This document shows, piece after piece, positions 25,360-35,674 of a stretch of 64,000 nt of DNA. Positions within the stretch are counted from its first letter, which is position 1. Each line of letters opens with the position of its first letter. The notes under the pieces are model-generated. The model was not told the origin of the DNA. It saw only the letters and a list, made by a program, of their open reading frames with translations, and did not search any database. The stretch spans positions 86,648,243 through 86,712,242 of the forward strand of contig NW_024609835.1 of assembly GCF_016920785.2 (NCBI RefSeq), in the 5' to 3' direction. The stretch comes from Ixodes scapularis. Its lineage: Eukaryota > Arthropoda > Arachnida > Ixodida > Ixodidae. Both the position numbers and the translations under genes were made by a program.

Positions 25360-25830
25360 AGTCGAATCAATTATTCTCTTCGGGGGTCGGGGCGGAGCGA
25401 GCGCGCGCAGAGTTTATAGGCTTCCGTCAAGCTGTTAATCTAGTTTAGTGCGTTTAAATTGGGGCCGTATCGCTACCAGCGGATTAAGCGCATGCACGCG
25501 AAGCGTATATCGGGTGCACTAATGCGTTAGGACGGGTTAATGATTCATTACGATATCACTCTTTCTCTCTCTCAGTGTGCGCTACACTCGCTCCGTCGAT
25601 TAAGGTCGTGCAAGGACGAAGAAACCCGCGGTGGTTTCCTCTACGGGGGGAGCTGGAATGCCCTGAAAACAATCGCCGCAACGATTATACGGCAAACAGC
25701 CCAATAAATATAAAAGAAATGTTTTGATTCATCGCGGTTGTTATTTAGATAAACAATCGAGGGCGGAGCGGTATAAACAAAGCGGGGCGCATTGATGATT
25801 CTTGTGGTTGCGTTGCTACAAAGTGGGCGC
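25360..25830. promoter_or_regulatory. Candidate non-coding regulatory segment
   Basis: This non-repetitive, GC-balanced stretch contains several short motifs typical of animal enhancers. They include TTAAT/ATTAA homeodomain-type cores (TGTTAATCT, GGTTAATGATTCATTA), forkhead-like ATAAACA (twice: TTTAGATAAACAATC and GGTATAAACAAAG), and adjacent ACAAT/ACAAAG Sox-like cores. It has no frame of note and no repeat structure. The assignment is inference from motif content only. Confidence 0.2.
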
Positions 25831-27559
25831 TTTGAATAGTTCCAAGCACCAGAGACAACTTTTGTTCTCTCGTGTGCACGCAACTGTCGGCCTTATCGCT
25901 CGGTTGGCGATGTTCCGCAACAGAGTTTAAAGTGTAGTCGTTGTTTTCAATGGGGCAGGACGCTGGTAGGCACATATGAATACCGGTTTCTGAAGAAACC
26001 TCCCTAATGTTTCAGAAAATACGCGCATTTGAAACGCGTTCCATGCTTTATTTCGGCATCTGTCCCATTTCTTACCCAGCCTACAATAAACGCTCGTGTG
26101 TAGGAAATACAGGTTGCTGGCCTGCGCGGTCTAATAAACCGCGTAATTCCGGCGTATAATGTTTCCAAAAACTTTCTACTTTAGAATTTGGTACGTTTAG
26201 CCAACTTGGCTTCAATGGAACATTAGCAAATTGAGAGCTGTAGAAGGCGACTCAATGTGAATAAAAGATGCCAAAACCGTACACCGCCGATAAGTATGAA
26301 TGCGGATATAGGGTTGGGAACGAAACTCCACTCCTCTAAACACGGCTCGACTCAACGCGGTTCGTTTATTTTGCAAACATTAGGCGGGCAGCAACGCACG
26401 GCAGTCGAAACTCTAGCGTTCAGGTTTGCGGAAATCACTGCGCGCGGCGTCAGTTCAAGTGCCTCTTGCGTCTGCACCGTCGCCAGTCAAGGACGTTGAA
26501 CTGGATACAAAACACGGAAGCGCATACACCGTCCGCAACACCATCATGTTCGCCTCGCCCTCGGCAAATGCGCTGACAAGGCGCACCTAGGCGCACCGAC
26601 TGCAAGGTATATACTCCAACCGGTAGCACCAGCAGCACATGGAGGGAAGAGCAAACGAGCTCCTCGACGGTCACGCCTTCGCACACATGTCGCTCGATTT
26701 GAAAAGGGAAACTAACGCCGGGAATTACGAGAATCGGCGAAGCCGCCGGCAGCTGCCGTTCTACAGGCCACGCGAAGCGTTGCGCGCACTTTCGCCCGGG
26801 TGCACGAAGCCCGTCGATCGGCAGGGAAGACCGAACCTGAAAGCTTTGGCCCGCGAACAGCACCGCAAACGAACGAGTTCTCGTCGCCAGTCCTCTCCTG
26901 TTTTCCAAGTATCTGCGCGCACGGAAAGAAGCACCGCGACAGATAATTAACCAAATGAATGCAGGTCTCGTGTATGTCCACGTTTAAACATCTTCGATAT
27001 TTTTAAATAAATATATTGGGACGAAATGTTGTGTTCCTAGTCAAGCAGTATATGAAGTTGCAAGGTAAAGATTAAATACACTACCGGTTTTATCTTTGTT
27101 TCACCGTGGTTAGTTTTTGGTAATAAAGCAATGCACTAAAGTACACTAGATTTCTAGTTCGATAACACAGATTGCAAAACATAGCTTATAGTACATTATA
27201 TATATTTTAGCATGGACACAGGCAGGGTCGAAGTCCGAACTGCAGTCATACAATACAAAATACACTAAAAATATTTTAAAGGTATGCCGAATGCATTAAA
27301 ATATAGTTCAAACGTACACCTTAAATTAAATAAAAATACTGAATTTTTATATTCGTTTTCCATTGCTCATACCAAGGGACGGCGTTGTGTGAAGCACCAG
27401 TGAACGAGAGAAAGAGGGAATTTTTTTTTTTTTACGAGAACAGGCAGAAAACTTGAGTGAAGGGAAGTGAGGGTAAGGGAAACCGATAAAAACAACAATC
27501 GCATCAATAAAATTAAAAACAAACAACGAAAATAAATGAAAACTGAACCATGTGGTCCG
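25831..27559. other. No recognisable gene
   Basis: Overlapping frames on both strands at 26.45-26.98 kb (up to 152 codons, minus) lie in GC-rich DNA and contain no domain I recognise. The 27.0-27.5 kb part is AT-rich. Confidence 0.5.
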
Positions 27560-28420
27560 TGTTTTGCTTGGGCCTCGCGAGGATTGCCGACAACGTTGGC
27601 GCTAAATTCAAAACGACGACGGAATCGACGAGAGCGAAGACGTCCAAGCCGAACTTATTAAAACTGTAAGCTCACCTGAGTCGTCCCAAGACAGGAACCG
27701 ATCAATCCACACGAAAGGGGGCGGGGCAGTACTAGTAACACAGACGATCCAGGTGAACAACCAGGCGCACCAACGAGAAAACCGACGCAGGAAAACAACA
27801 GCTGACGACTCGATGTTGACAGTCGATAGCGGGGGAAGGGGGGGAGAGTCAGCTGCTCGCTCGTTCCCCAGAAGACGTAATCCGGTCTCGCAATCGAGGC
27901 ACGCACCAACGATCACCGAGCGCGCGAAGGCTAGCAGTCCCCAGCCGACAACAGGGAGCACCACACCGCAGACGTCGGTGGCCGCCGACAGTATGGCGGA
28001 CGGCGGACGCGGCTCTCAAGTTCGCAGACAAACCTAGCGGAACTCGAAAGAAAAAAAACATCGAGGGAGAGAAGCGAGAGGGAGGCGAAAATGAGAAAGA
28101 GTCACGCGAAAGAGCGCGGGGAGCGGGAACCAGTGGAGGAGAGCGTCGGTTTCTCCTCTCTCCTTTGCCTCTCGACGCTGTCGAGCTGCTTGATCCCCGT
28201 AGACTGCCTGCTGCCCTGCCGCCCTGCTCCCTGCTGGGCCCTGCCTCCTTTCCGTCCTCTGGTTCAACAAGCGGCACTACTCTCCACCTCCTTTCAGAGA
28301 ACGCTCTCCCTCTCCCCACGGGGGCCGCCGGCCGAGGCCGCCATCTTTTGCTGGGATCTTCGGCTGCATGCATGCTCTTGGGACCTTCGAAAATCCCCAG
28401 CTCGTCCGCGTCCTAAACGT
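27560..28420. promoter_or_regulatory. CpG-rich island with a YY1-like site; possible promoter
   Basis: This segment is strikingly rich in CpG compared with its flanks (for example CGTCGGTGGCCGCCGACAG at 27.97 kb). It contains GCCGCCATCTTTTGC at about 28,336, close to the animal YY1 core GCCGCCATCTT. Long frames on both strands (up to 201 codons) are best read as by-products of the composition. Ticks and insects vary in CpG content, so a promoter is only a suggestion. No gene body could be attached to it. Confidence 0.25.
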
Positions 28421-28955
28421 TTTTTTTTTTTTTTTTTCTCGCTTCGTTCCGAGGTTTTGGGCTCTTTTTTTTTTTCTTCAGAGTTTGCTTTTTCTTTTAT
28501 TTTGCGTTCTCCGTTTGGGATGTTCTGTGAGTGGACTCGCGCGCGCAGCCGGTACGTATTGGCGTGCATTCCCCGAGAGTGGCGCGGGTTTGAATTAAGC
28601 GCATCTGAGTTTCTGTTGTTTCCCAGCGTAAAAAGAAAACATACGATCCAGACGCCAACCGAACGAATGGTTCTTCCGCTCAAGTGTAAATCCTGAATGG
28701 GACGTCCCATTTGAGGATGCCGGCTGTTTTCAGATGTCCTACGTGCTTGCTTCCACGCGGGCCTCCTGGAAGTGTTTGTGAAATAAAGGAAATTACACAA
28801 AAAGAAAATAAATAAAAAGCAGATGGCACTTTGCCTTTCTAAGAAGCTTAGAATAATGGCTAGGCATCTTACGCTACATGCATATGCCACAGCAATGCGC
28901 CCAAGCATTATCGCCTGTTCCTGCTGAACTAAGGACAGAACGAGCGGGTTGGTAT
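28421..28955. other. No recognisable gene
   Basis: T-runs (28,421-28,437; 28,465-28,474) and unassigned sequence. It ends at the hairpin. Confidence 0.45.
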
Positions 28956-29053
28956 GGATAATTAAACTTGAGGAAGAAAACGAGAAGGGACGGACAAACA
29001 CAAGTATGTGTTTGTCCGTCCCTTCTCGTTTTCGTCCTCAAGTTTAATTATCC
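28956..29053. repeat. Near-perfect hairpin, 47-bp arms
   Basis: Arm 28,956-29,002 is inverted at 29,007-29,053 with a single mismatch (GAGGAAGA versus GAGGACGA) around a 4-nt loop. The arm shares CTTGAGGAAGA...AAGGGACGGACAA with the arm of the hairpin at 18.6 kb, so the two belong to one family. The flanks are not obviously duplicated. Confidence 0.85.
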
Positions 29054-29332
29054 TATTGAAGCTTTCCACGGATGTTCCGCCGGAGTGTCGTCACCGTAAA
29101 ATATAGTGTCAATCAAATGCTTCACAAGGTATATCAGAATGCTTGCACATATCTTTGCGTGAATATAACACTGGCTACTCCTTTAAATGCGTTGCGAGGA
29201 ATTATGCGCTTTCGGTTGTTCCTGCAAACTTCCGAAGCGGAGCAGAGTTTAAAAGGTAAACTGCAATCTACCGCGTGTACATTAACGCCTCGATCCCACT
29301 TTACACGGTCCGCAAAAATTAGCTTCTCAACT

Positions 29333-29754
29333 TATCGCGCTGGACTTCGCTACAGAGGTGGCCGAAAAGGGTGAAATTATTAATACATAGTATATACAGA
29401 GCCAAAAGAAAAGAAACAAAAACTTGTTTTGTTTTTGGAAAAAAATTATTGCAAAGCCTTTTTTTTCTGAGATCATGAAAACATCGTTTTGGGCTGTTCT
29501 GGCGTTTATTACGACAAAAAAAAAAAAATCGGTCAAATGAAGAGAAAATAGCCATTGGTTTATACCTATTTTTCACTTCATTTGGCCCAAATAAGGGCAA
29601 CAGCTACAGAAAATAGTATTTAAGTGTCCATGCAAAGTATGCGGAAAACATTTTTTTTTCGTGATTTACTCATGTGAGCCAATCTTTCAAAAAATTTTAG
29701 TGAAAGCTTTTACCACCTTCGGGCGCCTCTGTAGTAAATCCGAGCGCGAATCGT
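29333..29754. mobile_element. Probable TIR element (about 420 bp)
   Basis: The left block ATCGCGCTGGACTTCGCTAC, then AGAGGTGGCCGAAAAGGGT, is matched inverted on the right (GCGCTCGGATTTACTACAGA then GGCGCCCGAAGGTGGT, minus strand), spanning about 40 bases per side. The interior is AT-rich and non-coding. The edges are approximate and no target duplication is evident. Confidence 0.45.
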
Positions 29755-30249
29755 TAAGAACCCGATCTATGCGGCCCGTTCAAAGTGGGTTCGAAGCCAA
29801 CGAGAAAGTCTATGATTTCTGTTTCCTGCAGGGTACGGGGGCAGCCTATCACGGCAAACAATAGAAGAACCCTATCGAACGACAAAACTCCCAAATACAA
29901 ATAGACAAAACAAAAATGGACGGGCCCTGGTGCAATAAGCAATACGTTGCACTTGCGCAATGTCCCTGCCAACATCGCATTTTTTAGATAAAATTGTATT
30001 CTGAGCTTCGTCATAAGCTGTGATCCTGCCATTGTTCGCCGTAAATGTCTGCTTCCGTGTTCCAAAAAAAAATCTCACAAACCTTCTTTTTTTTTTTTTT
30101 AGGATGTGGCTGTTTATATTAAGCTAATTACGTAAATAGTACATCGGTAATGGTACCACGACTAGGTGATGAGAATCTATTTTTGTTTTGTTTTATATTT
30201 TATCACACAAACGAGGCTATCCGAAGCGGATTTGTAAACTGGGACGCTT

Positions 30250-30890
30250 GGTGCCGAACATCTCTGCCCGGCGGATTCATTAATCGCGAGCCTCTCGGCT
30301 GCATGCCCCGCAACCTCCGACGCCGAGGGGTTCGGCTTACCGAAATTAGTTTTGCCGCCACATTCGCCGTCCGGAGACACATTTCAAACTGACACATATA
30401 TTTTCTTCCCATTTTCATTCGAGTGGTCCCTCCTAATTTTTCTTCGCTTCTTCCCCATTCCTCGGAACGATCCTGCGGGTCGCACTCGTTTAACCGGCCT
30501 CTATTAATCACCTTAATGGCGAACGGCTTTTGGCTTCGAGCCTGGGCGGAAGCCGAAGGCGAAGCCACTTTACGTCACCCGACCCGCGCCCCCTAGCGGG
30601 CGCCGGCCTCTCGTGCAGGCGGGAGCGGGCGATACACGGCGGCCGCCTAATGTTTGGATTCTAATTAGCGACTCACGGCCTCGGTGGCGGATATGTGCCA
30701 CGAGTTATGCGCTCCCGAGGTGTATACATATTGACAGGGAGCAGTTTTCGATTCGGATCAGCAATTAAGTCGTTCGTATCTTTGGGGGCCTGTCGCAAGA
30801 GGGCTCTTCTTTCTCGTGGATACGAAAGCAGCCGCGTGATCTGCTAATCGAAGCGGACGGCGGCTGCCCCGTTGGTCTCGCCGCGCCTAG
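30250..30890. promoter_or_regulatory. Unique segment rich in TAAT/ATTA cores; candidate enhancer
   Basis: This GC-balanced, repeat-free stretch contains about nine TAAT/ATTA cores in otherwise GC-rich context. They include CATTCATTAATCGCG, CTATTAATCACCTTAATGG, CCTAATGTTTGG and TTCTAATTAGCG (a palindromic homeodomain dimer site). It lies just upstream of an exon-like segment at 30,942. That it is a developmental enhancer is inference. Frames inside it are not recognised. Confidence 0.25.
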
Positions 30891-30941
30891 GTAAATGGGT
30901 CTTAAAACCGTTACACACAATGCATTTCTTTTTCTTTTTAG

Positions 30942-31059
30942 GAACGCACGTTAAGAAAACGCATGTGCGTCTTCGCACCAGCAAAACTCCCGACGAAAAG
31001 TCGCACCTTGTGAAACGGCATTTAGTCAGAGAGTTTTTGGGGCATCACAAACTTGCTCA
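30942..31059 (+). CDS. Exon-like open segment with canonical splice signals
   Basis: A strong polypyrimidine tract and acceptor (TTCTTTTTCTTTTTAG, ending 30,941) is followed by 118 bases open in one frame and then a consensus donor GTAAGT at 31,060. The encoded peptide, about 39 residues beginning THVKKTHVRLRTSK, is basic and hydrophilic and is not recognised. The stop immediately after belongs to the putative intron. No neighbouring exons were found, so this could be a chance arrangement, a small internal host exon, or an untranslated exon. Confidence 0.25.
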
Positions 31060-33156
31060 GTAAGTAAACAAGATTTTTGAACAGGAAATGACGACTGATT
31101 AGAGAATAGCCCATCTTCAAATATTCTCGCGAACTGGCAGTTTCAGAAATTCTGTGTCATCGTTCAAGTATGAGTCGATGTATTTGTATGCTAATGGTGG
31201 TCAAAATCTAGTGTCTATATTTGTCATCGGCAGACCTACGAAGGTTATGATGTTCTTCGCAGTGTACGGTTTTCCCTTTCTCTGTCCGCGTCAGTTTCAG
31301 TGGTATGATGAATAGCTCTGTGCGAGTCGCTTACTCGACTAAATATGTCGATAATAGTCAGCACACTTTACTGTCACGAGCTGCCCGTGGCGTTCCGAAG
31401 CCGAGTATTCCTAGGATTCTCATGACACCTTCAAACGTGTAGCGCAAGTGTCGTCACGCTGACATCGAGCAACAATACAGAGATCTAACGTCTGGAATGT
31501 TCATGCTCCGCATCGGTGCCTGTCTTCAAATTCTTTTTTCATCAGTCATCAAAAGGCAGCCATTAGCATGTACAGATGATATACATTGAGGTGATGATAG
31601 TTATCGGGGTGGCCAGACTGCATTTCGGAAAGGGTCTATTATCCCAGTCTGCTGTGCAGATTGGGATAATAGCTATGAAATCCAAGCATGTATTGGACGC
31701 GAAAACGGCGTCAGCGTTCAGCAAAAAATCAACCCGAATAGACTAAAAAAGAGTATTGCTCGAGCAAAGACATCGGACCTATGTCCATGCATGGCTTCGA
31801 GACGTGTCGACATGCATTTCTAGCGCAAGCGCTCCTTCTGCGCAAGCACTCGTGCTCGTGGCATTGGCATGCAGCTGAAGATAGCTTTTTGTTCGGTGTC
31901 AGTTCAGCTTAAAGTTTTATATACCGCTTTCACAGCCAGTTTCATTATGCCACCGCTGCCGCCATGCATCGCGGGCACTGTAGTCTTCCTCCACGAGCAA
32001 TAGGGACTATTCATTGGCGGCCATAGCTGTGTGCGCGTCTGCTGAGCGCGCCGCTGACAATGAGCTTCCGCAGTTCTTGTTCAACGTGCATTCCGCACCA
32101 TCCAGATGGCCTGTCTTAGTAGGCTCTTAATGTGAGCTCGTTCTGAGCATGCGCTCTAAACACCGCCCTCAAATATGACGCCCAGTATATTGCCGATTGG
32201 CGACTCCAACGAAATCGACGCCGCATAGCGGCAACGCCGAGAAGCTCAGGATAGGAGGTTGTTTGAACTCTGTCGTCTGCTATCGCTGTATGGTTCTCGT
32301 AGGTAGCAAATATCGCTTCCAGTAATTATTTTTACGCTTCCACCATGACATTCCTATGCACTGATTAGAAGGCTTTTACCGTCGAAAAATCGCTTTGCTT
32401 TCATATGTAACACCGATATTACGCCGCAGTGCAAGAAATTTATGGTGGTCCGCGTGCTGAATGACGAAAACGACCTCCTTTCGACAGCCATTTTGTTTGA
32501 CCAACACGCCCCCAGTAGTTCCCTGGAGTCGCGAATAATCCCGTTGAGGATCTGCGCGAGCAGAGTACAAAGTGGCACGAGTTGTCTCGCGAACTGGCGC
32601 TAATGTTGCTCGATGGGATTTTGAAAAGGGTCTGTATGGCGTTTCTTCTCTCCTTTGAGATAATATCAATCGGAGGTTCTGATCTCTTGTTTGCGGGAGT
32701 CATCGTGCCTATCCTGCATGATATGATCGAGCTCTCCTATCTTCAAACCGCGTTCGCATTGGGCGCGGGAGTACGTTACTCTGACACTCAGTTGACCGAA
32801 ATATCACCAACTCGGGTCAACCTTCTTCAAGGGGTTAGATAATGCATCATTCTGGCGCACCGATGACGGGCCCGACGAAGGGGAACAGTCATGGACCAAA
32901 GAAATGAGTAATCTTCACACAGTGCTGGACAGAAGGCGAAGATAAACATCGATGTTCTCCGTGGAAGGCGCGGAACTGTGTACTGTAGTGTACGGAGAAC
33001 AACACTGTTAGCGCGAACGCTAAAACAAGTAAAATAACGAGGCCTTGCTGCTTAGCAAGCTTGGAAACGTCAAGCACAAAATTAAACGTAATGAGTTTTA
33101 ATGAAAAACGCAGTATTTAAATTGCAGACTTTTCTGCGTTCGCAAAAACACCCGCC

Positions 33157-33199
<43 letters not shown>

Positions 33200-33244
33200 T
33201 TAAAACAAAACAAAACAAAAGAAAACAAAAACATATATGTTAAG
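31060..33244. other. No recognisable gene; one RNA-like hairpin
   Basis: I see no gene. A compact 17-bp hairpin lies at 31,636-31,672. A 30-base A-run occupies 33,161-33,190 and is followed by AAAAC-type simple sequence. Frames at 32.35-32.84 kb are not recognised. Confidence 0.5.
31636..31672. repeat. 17-bp hairpin with one G-U-compatible pair
   Basis: CTATTATCCCAGTCTGC (31,636-31,652) pairs with GCAGATTGGGATAATAG (31,656-31,672) around a 3-nt loop TGT. The single non-Watson-Crick position would be a G-U pair in RNA on the plus strand. Outside the stem I see no longer inverted repeat. Confidence 0.6.
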
Positions 33245-33928
33245 GGTGTCCCAAGTCATCAGACTCGATCTAAAATGGACCGTAAAAATCGACGCCTGCA
33301 CGTAGCAATATAAACTTTTCGTAAAAAGTGTATTTCACAGGTCGGTATTTTGTTTTTGTAAAATTAGAAAGCGTATCTCTCTTCCCGTAATAAATAGGGC
33401 CAAAAAACTTGCCAGGGTCAACGGCGGGCGTCGACGCAGACGACCAAGTCGAGTGGCGGGACGCGTTTGGCGCTGTATTGATAGATGGTGCTACCTGTTT
33501 ATCGAAACTGCTCGCGACCACCGCGGTTCATTAAAATGCACATGATCTTTTTGTAATGCATCTTTGGTATAACAATAAATGCGGACAATTAAATGAAAAA
33601 AACTAAGGTAAAAAAAAAGGAAACGCGGTTGGAAAAAGACGGCGCTTTCGCTGGTCGGCTACACCTTCGGACGCTGCTCCCGACGCCATCTACCAATACG
33701 CGCGCCAAACACAACCCACAACTCGACTTAGCCGTCTGCGTCGCTGCCCGCCGTTCACCCTCACAAGTTTGTTGCCCAAATTATTTACAGAAAGGGAGCT
33801 ACGAATTCTATTTTTAAAAGGAAAAAACCGACCTGTGAAGTACAACTTTGATGAAAAGTTTAGATTGCTACATGCAGGCGCCGATTGTTACAATTCATTT
33901 TAAATCGAGCCTGGTGACTTTGGACACC
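33245..33928. mobile_element. Long-TIR DNA element (684 bp, arms about 245 bp)
   Basis: The left end GGTGTCCCAAGTCATCAGAC is matched inverted at the right end (GGTGTCCAAAGTCACCAGGC, minus strand). Similarity continues for about 245 bases through TAGCAAT.TAAACTTTTC, CACAGGTCGGT, AACGGCGGGC, GACGCAGACG and GTAGATGG / ATAGATGG. The arms are roughly 33,245-33,490 and 33,683-33,928 with about 190 bases between. It has no coding capacity. The family is undetermined; the ends begin GGTGTCC. Confidence 0.8.
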
Positions 33929-33970
33929 ATATATCTATCTATCTATATATATATATATATATACATATAT
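33929..33970. repeat. (ATCT)n/(AT)n microsatellite
   Basis: An ATCT run passes into an AT run. It sits between the long-TIR element and the LTR fragment. Confidence 0.85.
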
Positions 33971-34647
33971 TGTGGAATATTGCTACCAACATGGGTACCG
34001 ATAGAGTAACCAAAGGTGTTTTTTTTATCAACAGCGGCGGCGACCTCAAAGGAGACGTCAACCTAGTAGCGCGGTCCCCACATCTCCGCGGCAATATAGT
34101 CGACGTTTAGGGCTACATTACCGCGGGTCGGTTCGATTGATTACCTCCGTCGGTGCCAATGATCGTCTACCTTGTCTCACTCTCTCGAATATAGCGGAAG
34201 AGAATACACATGTACCAGAGTAAGGACAGAGTCCAAGAGCATTTATTAGAACACTCTTAAAATGAACTACTATGTCCCCATCCAAAATGCCCCCCCCCCC
34301 CCCCCCCCCCCCCCCCGCCGGCAAGGTAAGAAAAGGTCCTTACCTGCCAAGATCGGGGAAGCTTCGGAGAAGTCGCCGATACACGTCCTACCTCATTGTC
34401 GGTCAACGGACGAGACCCTATCCCGAAAGCGGGAAAACGGGAGGCGAAAGCCTCCCCGCCTGTCAGGACTCAGCAGTGATCCGCATCCGAGCGGGGGAAC
34501 GGAAAAAAGTCCTCCCGGGAGAGAGTGAAGAAGACAGCCTCCCAACCCAGGCGGCTCTCGGCCTCACGAACAGGTCGGAGCTCACGGCGAAGGCGGCCGA
34601 GCGGCCGTTATCACAGCCATCGTGGAAGGGAGACCACAGGAATCCCC
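33971..34647 (-). repeat. LTR, minus strand, 5' edge truncated, with expanded poly-C
   Basis: This is an inverted copy of the solo LTR at 52,832-53,524 and is alignable along its whole length. Its 3' terminus (TGTGGAATATTGCT as read on the plus strand) is at 33,971. The other terminus stops at GGAATCCCC, about four bases short of the expected CACA, where a SINE tail fragment begins. The equivalent of AATAAA is present as TTTATT at 34,240-34,245. A 27-base C-run at 34,290-34,316 replaces a 6-7-base G tract in the other copy. Confidence 0.8.
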
Positions 34648-34648
34648 G

Positions 34649-34720
34649 CTATGAGCAATTTAGCCAGTGCAGTACAAACCTCTAGCCTGGGGTCTTTAAC
34701 GTGCACCACGCAGTAGTGAT
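34649..34720 (-). mobile_element. SINE 3' tail fragment (72 bp)
   Basis: The sequence from ATGAGCAATTTAGCCAGTGC to GCGTAGTGATAC-like TAGTGATAC is the exact reverse complement, as far as I can read, of the 3' portion of the SINE at 35,312-35,608 (GTATCACTACTGCGTGGTGC onward). It directly abuts the truncated LTR on one side and an (AT)n tract on the other. Confidence 0.75.
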
Positions 34721-35023
34721 ACATATATATATATATATATATATGTTAAGCGAAGTAACTTTATATATATTCGTTATTGTTTTAGCGCGACGTAGATGTT
34801 TTTTACCGATCCGTCAAGGAAGCAAGATTTCGAACGGAAATGGCGATATTCTTAAAAACTTAATAATAGCTTTATTCACTATTTGGCTGTAGTAACCCAG
34901 AAGAGGACGACGACGAAGGAGCAAACGGACCGAAGTTCGAGCGGCACGAGCTCGCGCATTCCGAATTCTGATCTCATCGGCGACCACAAGCTCCACACCA
35001 TTTATCTCTATTATACCCCATTC
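34721..35023. other. (AT)n tract and unassigned DNA
   Basis: (AT)n at about 34,721-34,744, then short unassigned sequence up to the nested MITE cluster. Confidence 0.6.
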
Positions 35024-35144
35024 ACACGATCACAAAGGAACCTTTATTCTCCGCGGCGAATGAATTCACGATCCTCCATGCGTGGCGTCTGCTCGCGACC
35101 AAAGAGCGCGGAATGATTCGCGGATTGCAAAAGGACCTGTGTTA

Positions 35145-35637
35145 TACCCGTGCCACACGGGCAACTCGAATGCCATTTACAACGAATGACATTCGTGTGA
35201 TCGACGAATCGGCTGGCGATCTGTCGCGCGTGGAACGCCCCACGCTCGCAGTGTCGCGCGCTGATTGGCCGATCGTTCAAATGTCATTCGTTGTAAATGG
35301 CATTCGAGTTGTGGGGGATCGGTGGCCGAGTGGGCTAAAGCGCACACCCAGCTCGACGCGCGTGGAGCGGAAGCTCGCGCTGCAGAACCCAGGGATCCTG
35401 GGTTCGAGCCCCACCCCTGCCCGTTTCGATCTGGATGAGCATCGTACCGGCGTGCGGTCGTGTATCACTACTGCGTGGTGCACGTTAAAGACCCCAGGCT
35501 AGAGGTTTGTACTGCACTGGCTAAATTGCTCATCTACAGCGTGTGACTCGTCGCAACTTTAATGGCTGACCAACTACAGGCCGTATAAATATCCCCATAA
35601 CCCAATTTGCATTCGAGTTGCCCGTGTGGCACGGGTA
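35145..35637. mobile_element. Inner PIF/Harbinger-like MITE with TTA target duplication
   Basis: The ends TACCCGTGCCACACGGGCAA and the inverted TTGCCCGTGTGGCACGGGTA enclose it, flanked by a TTA duplication (35,142-35,144 and 35,638-35,640). The TIRs run about 55 bases (…ACTCGAATGCCATTTACAAC…) and are nearly identical, so it is young. Its right arm is itself interrupted by a SINE. Without the SINE and one copy of its duplication it is about 184 bp. The 3-bp TTA site points to PIF/Harbinger, by inference. Confidence 0.85.
35312..35608 (+). mobile_element. tRNA-Ser/Leu-like SINE with 12-bp target duplication
   Basis: The target duplication GCATTCGAGTTG stands at 35,300-35,311 and 35,609-35,620. 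The head GGTGGCCGAGTGGGCTAAAG is a class II tRNA-like box A, and CTGGGTTCGAGCCCC (about 35,397-35,411) is a box B, with the long variable-arm spacing expected of Ser/Leu tRNAs. The body contains GTGGTGCACGTTAAAGACCC, which resembles a core I remember from tick SINEs (Ruka-like). The tail is CTGCACTGGCTAAATTGCTC and beyond. The element relies on a LINE for movement and is non-coding. Diverged or partial relatives are at 17.9 and 34.65 kb. Confidence 0.9.
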
Positions 35638-35674
35638 TTAAAGGTACCTTTATGCTGGTTGTGTGAATCGGGTA

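Larger units (their letters stand above)
35024..35674. mobile_element. TACCC-type MITE, copy 2, split by a nested insertion
   Basis: The left end TACCCCATTCACACGATCAC and right end (CTGGTTGTGTGAATCGGGTA) match the MITE at 3229-3408 in sequence and layout. The left flank is TTA. Compared with copy 1, the sequence is interrupted between GGACCTGTG-TTA (35,142-35,144) and TTA-AAGGTACCTT (from 35,638), exactly where a second element sits. Without the insert it would be about 155 bp. Confidence 0.8.

Noticed and set aside
27849..29001. 174- to 235-codon frames
   Set aside because: Composition-driven frames in a CpG-rich island and across a hairpin. No recognisable domain and frames on both strands.
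33161..33190. Poly-A tail of a retroposed transcript
   Set aside because: No target duplication or upstream retroposed body found. The run is followed by AAAAC simple repeats.
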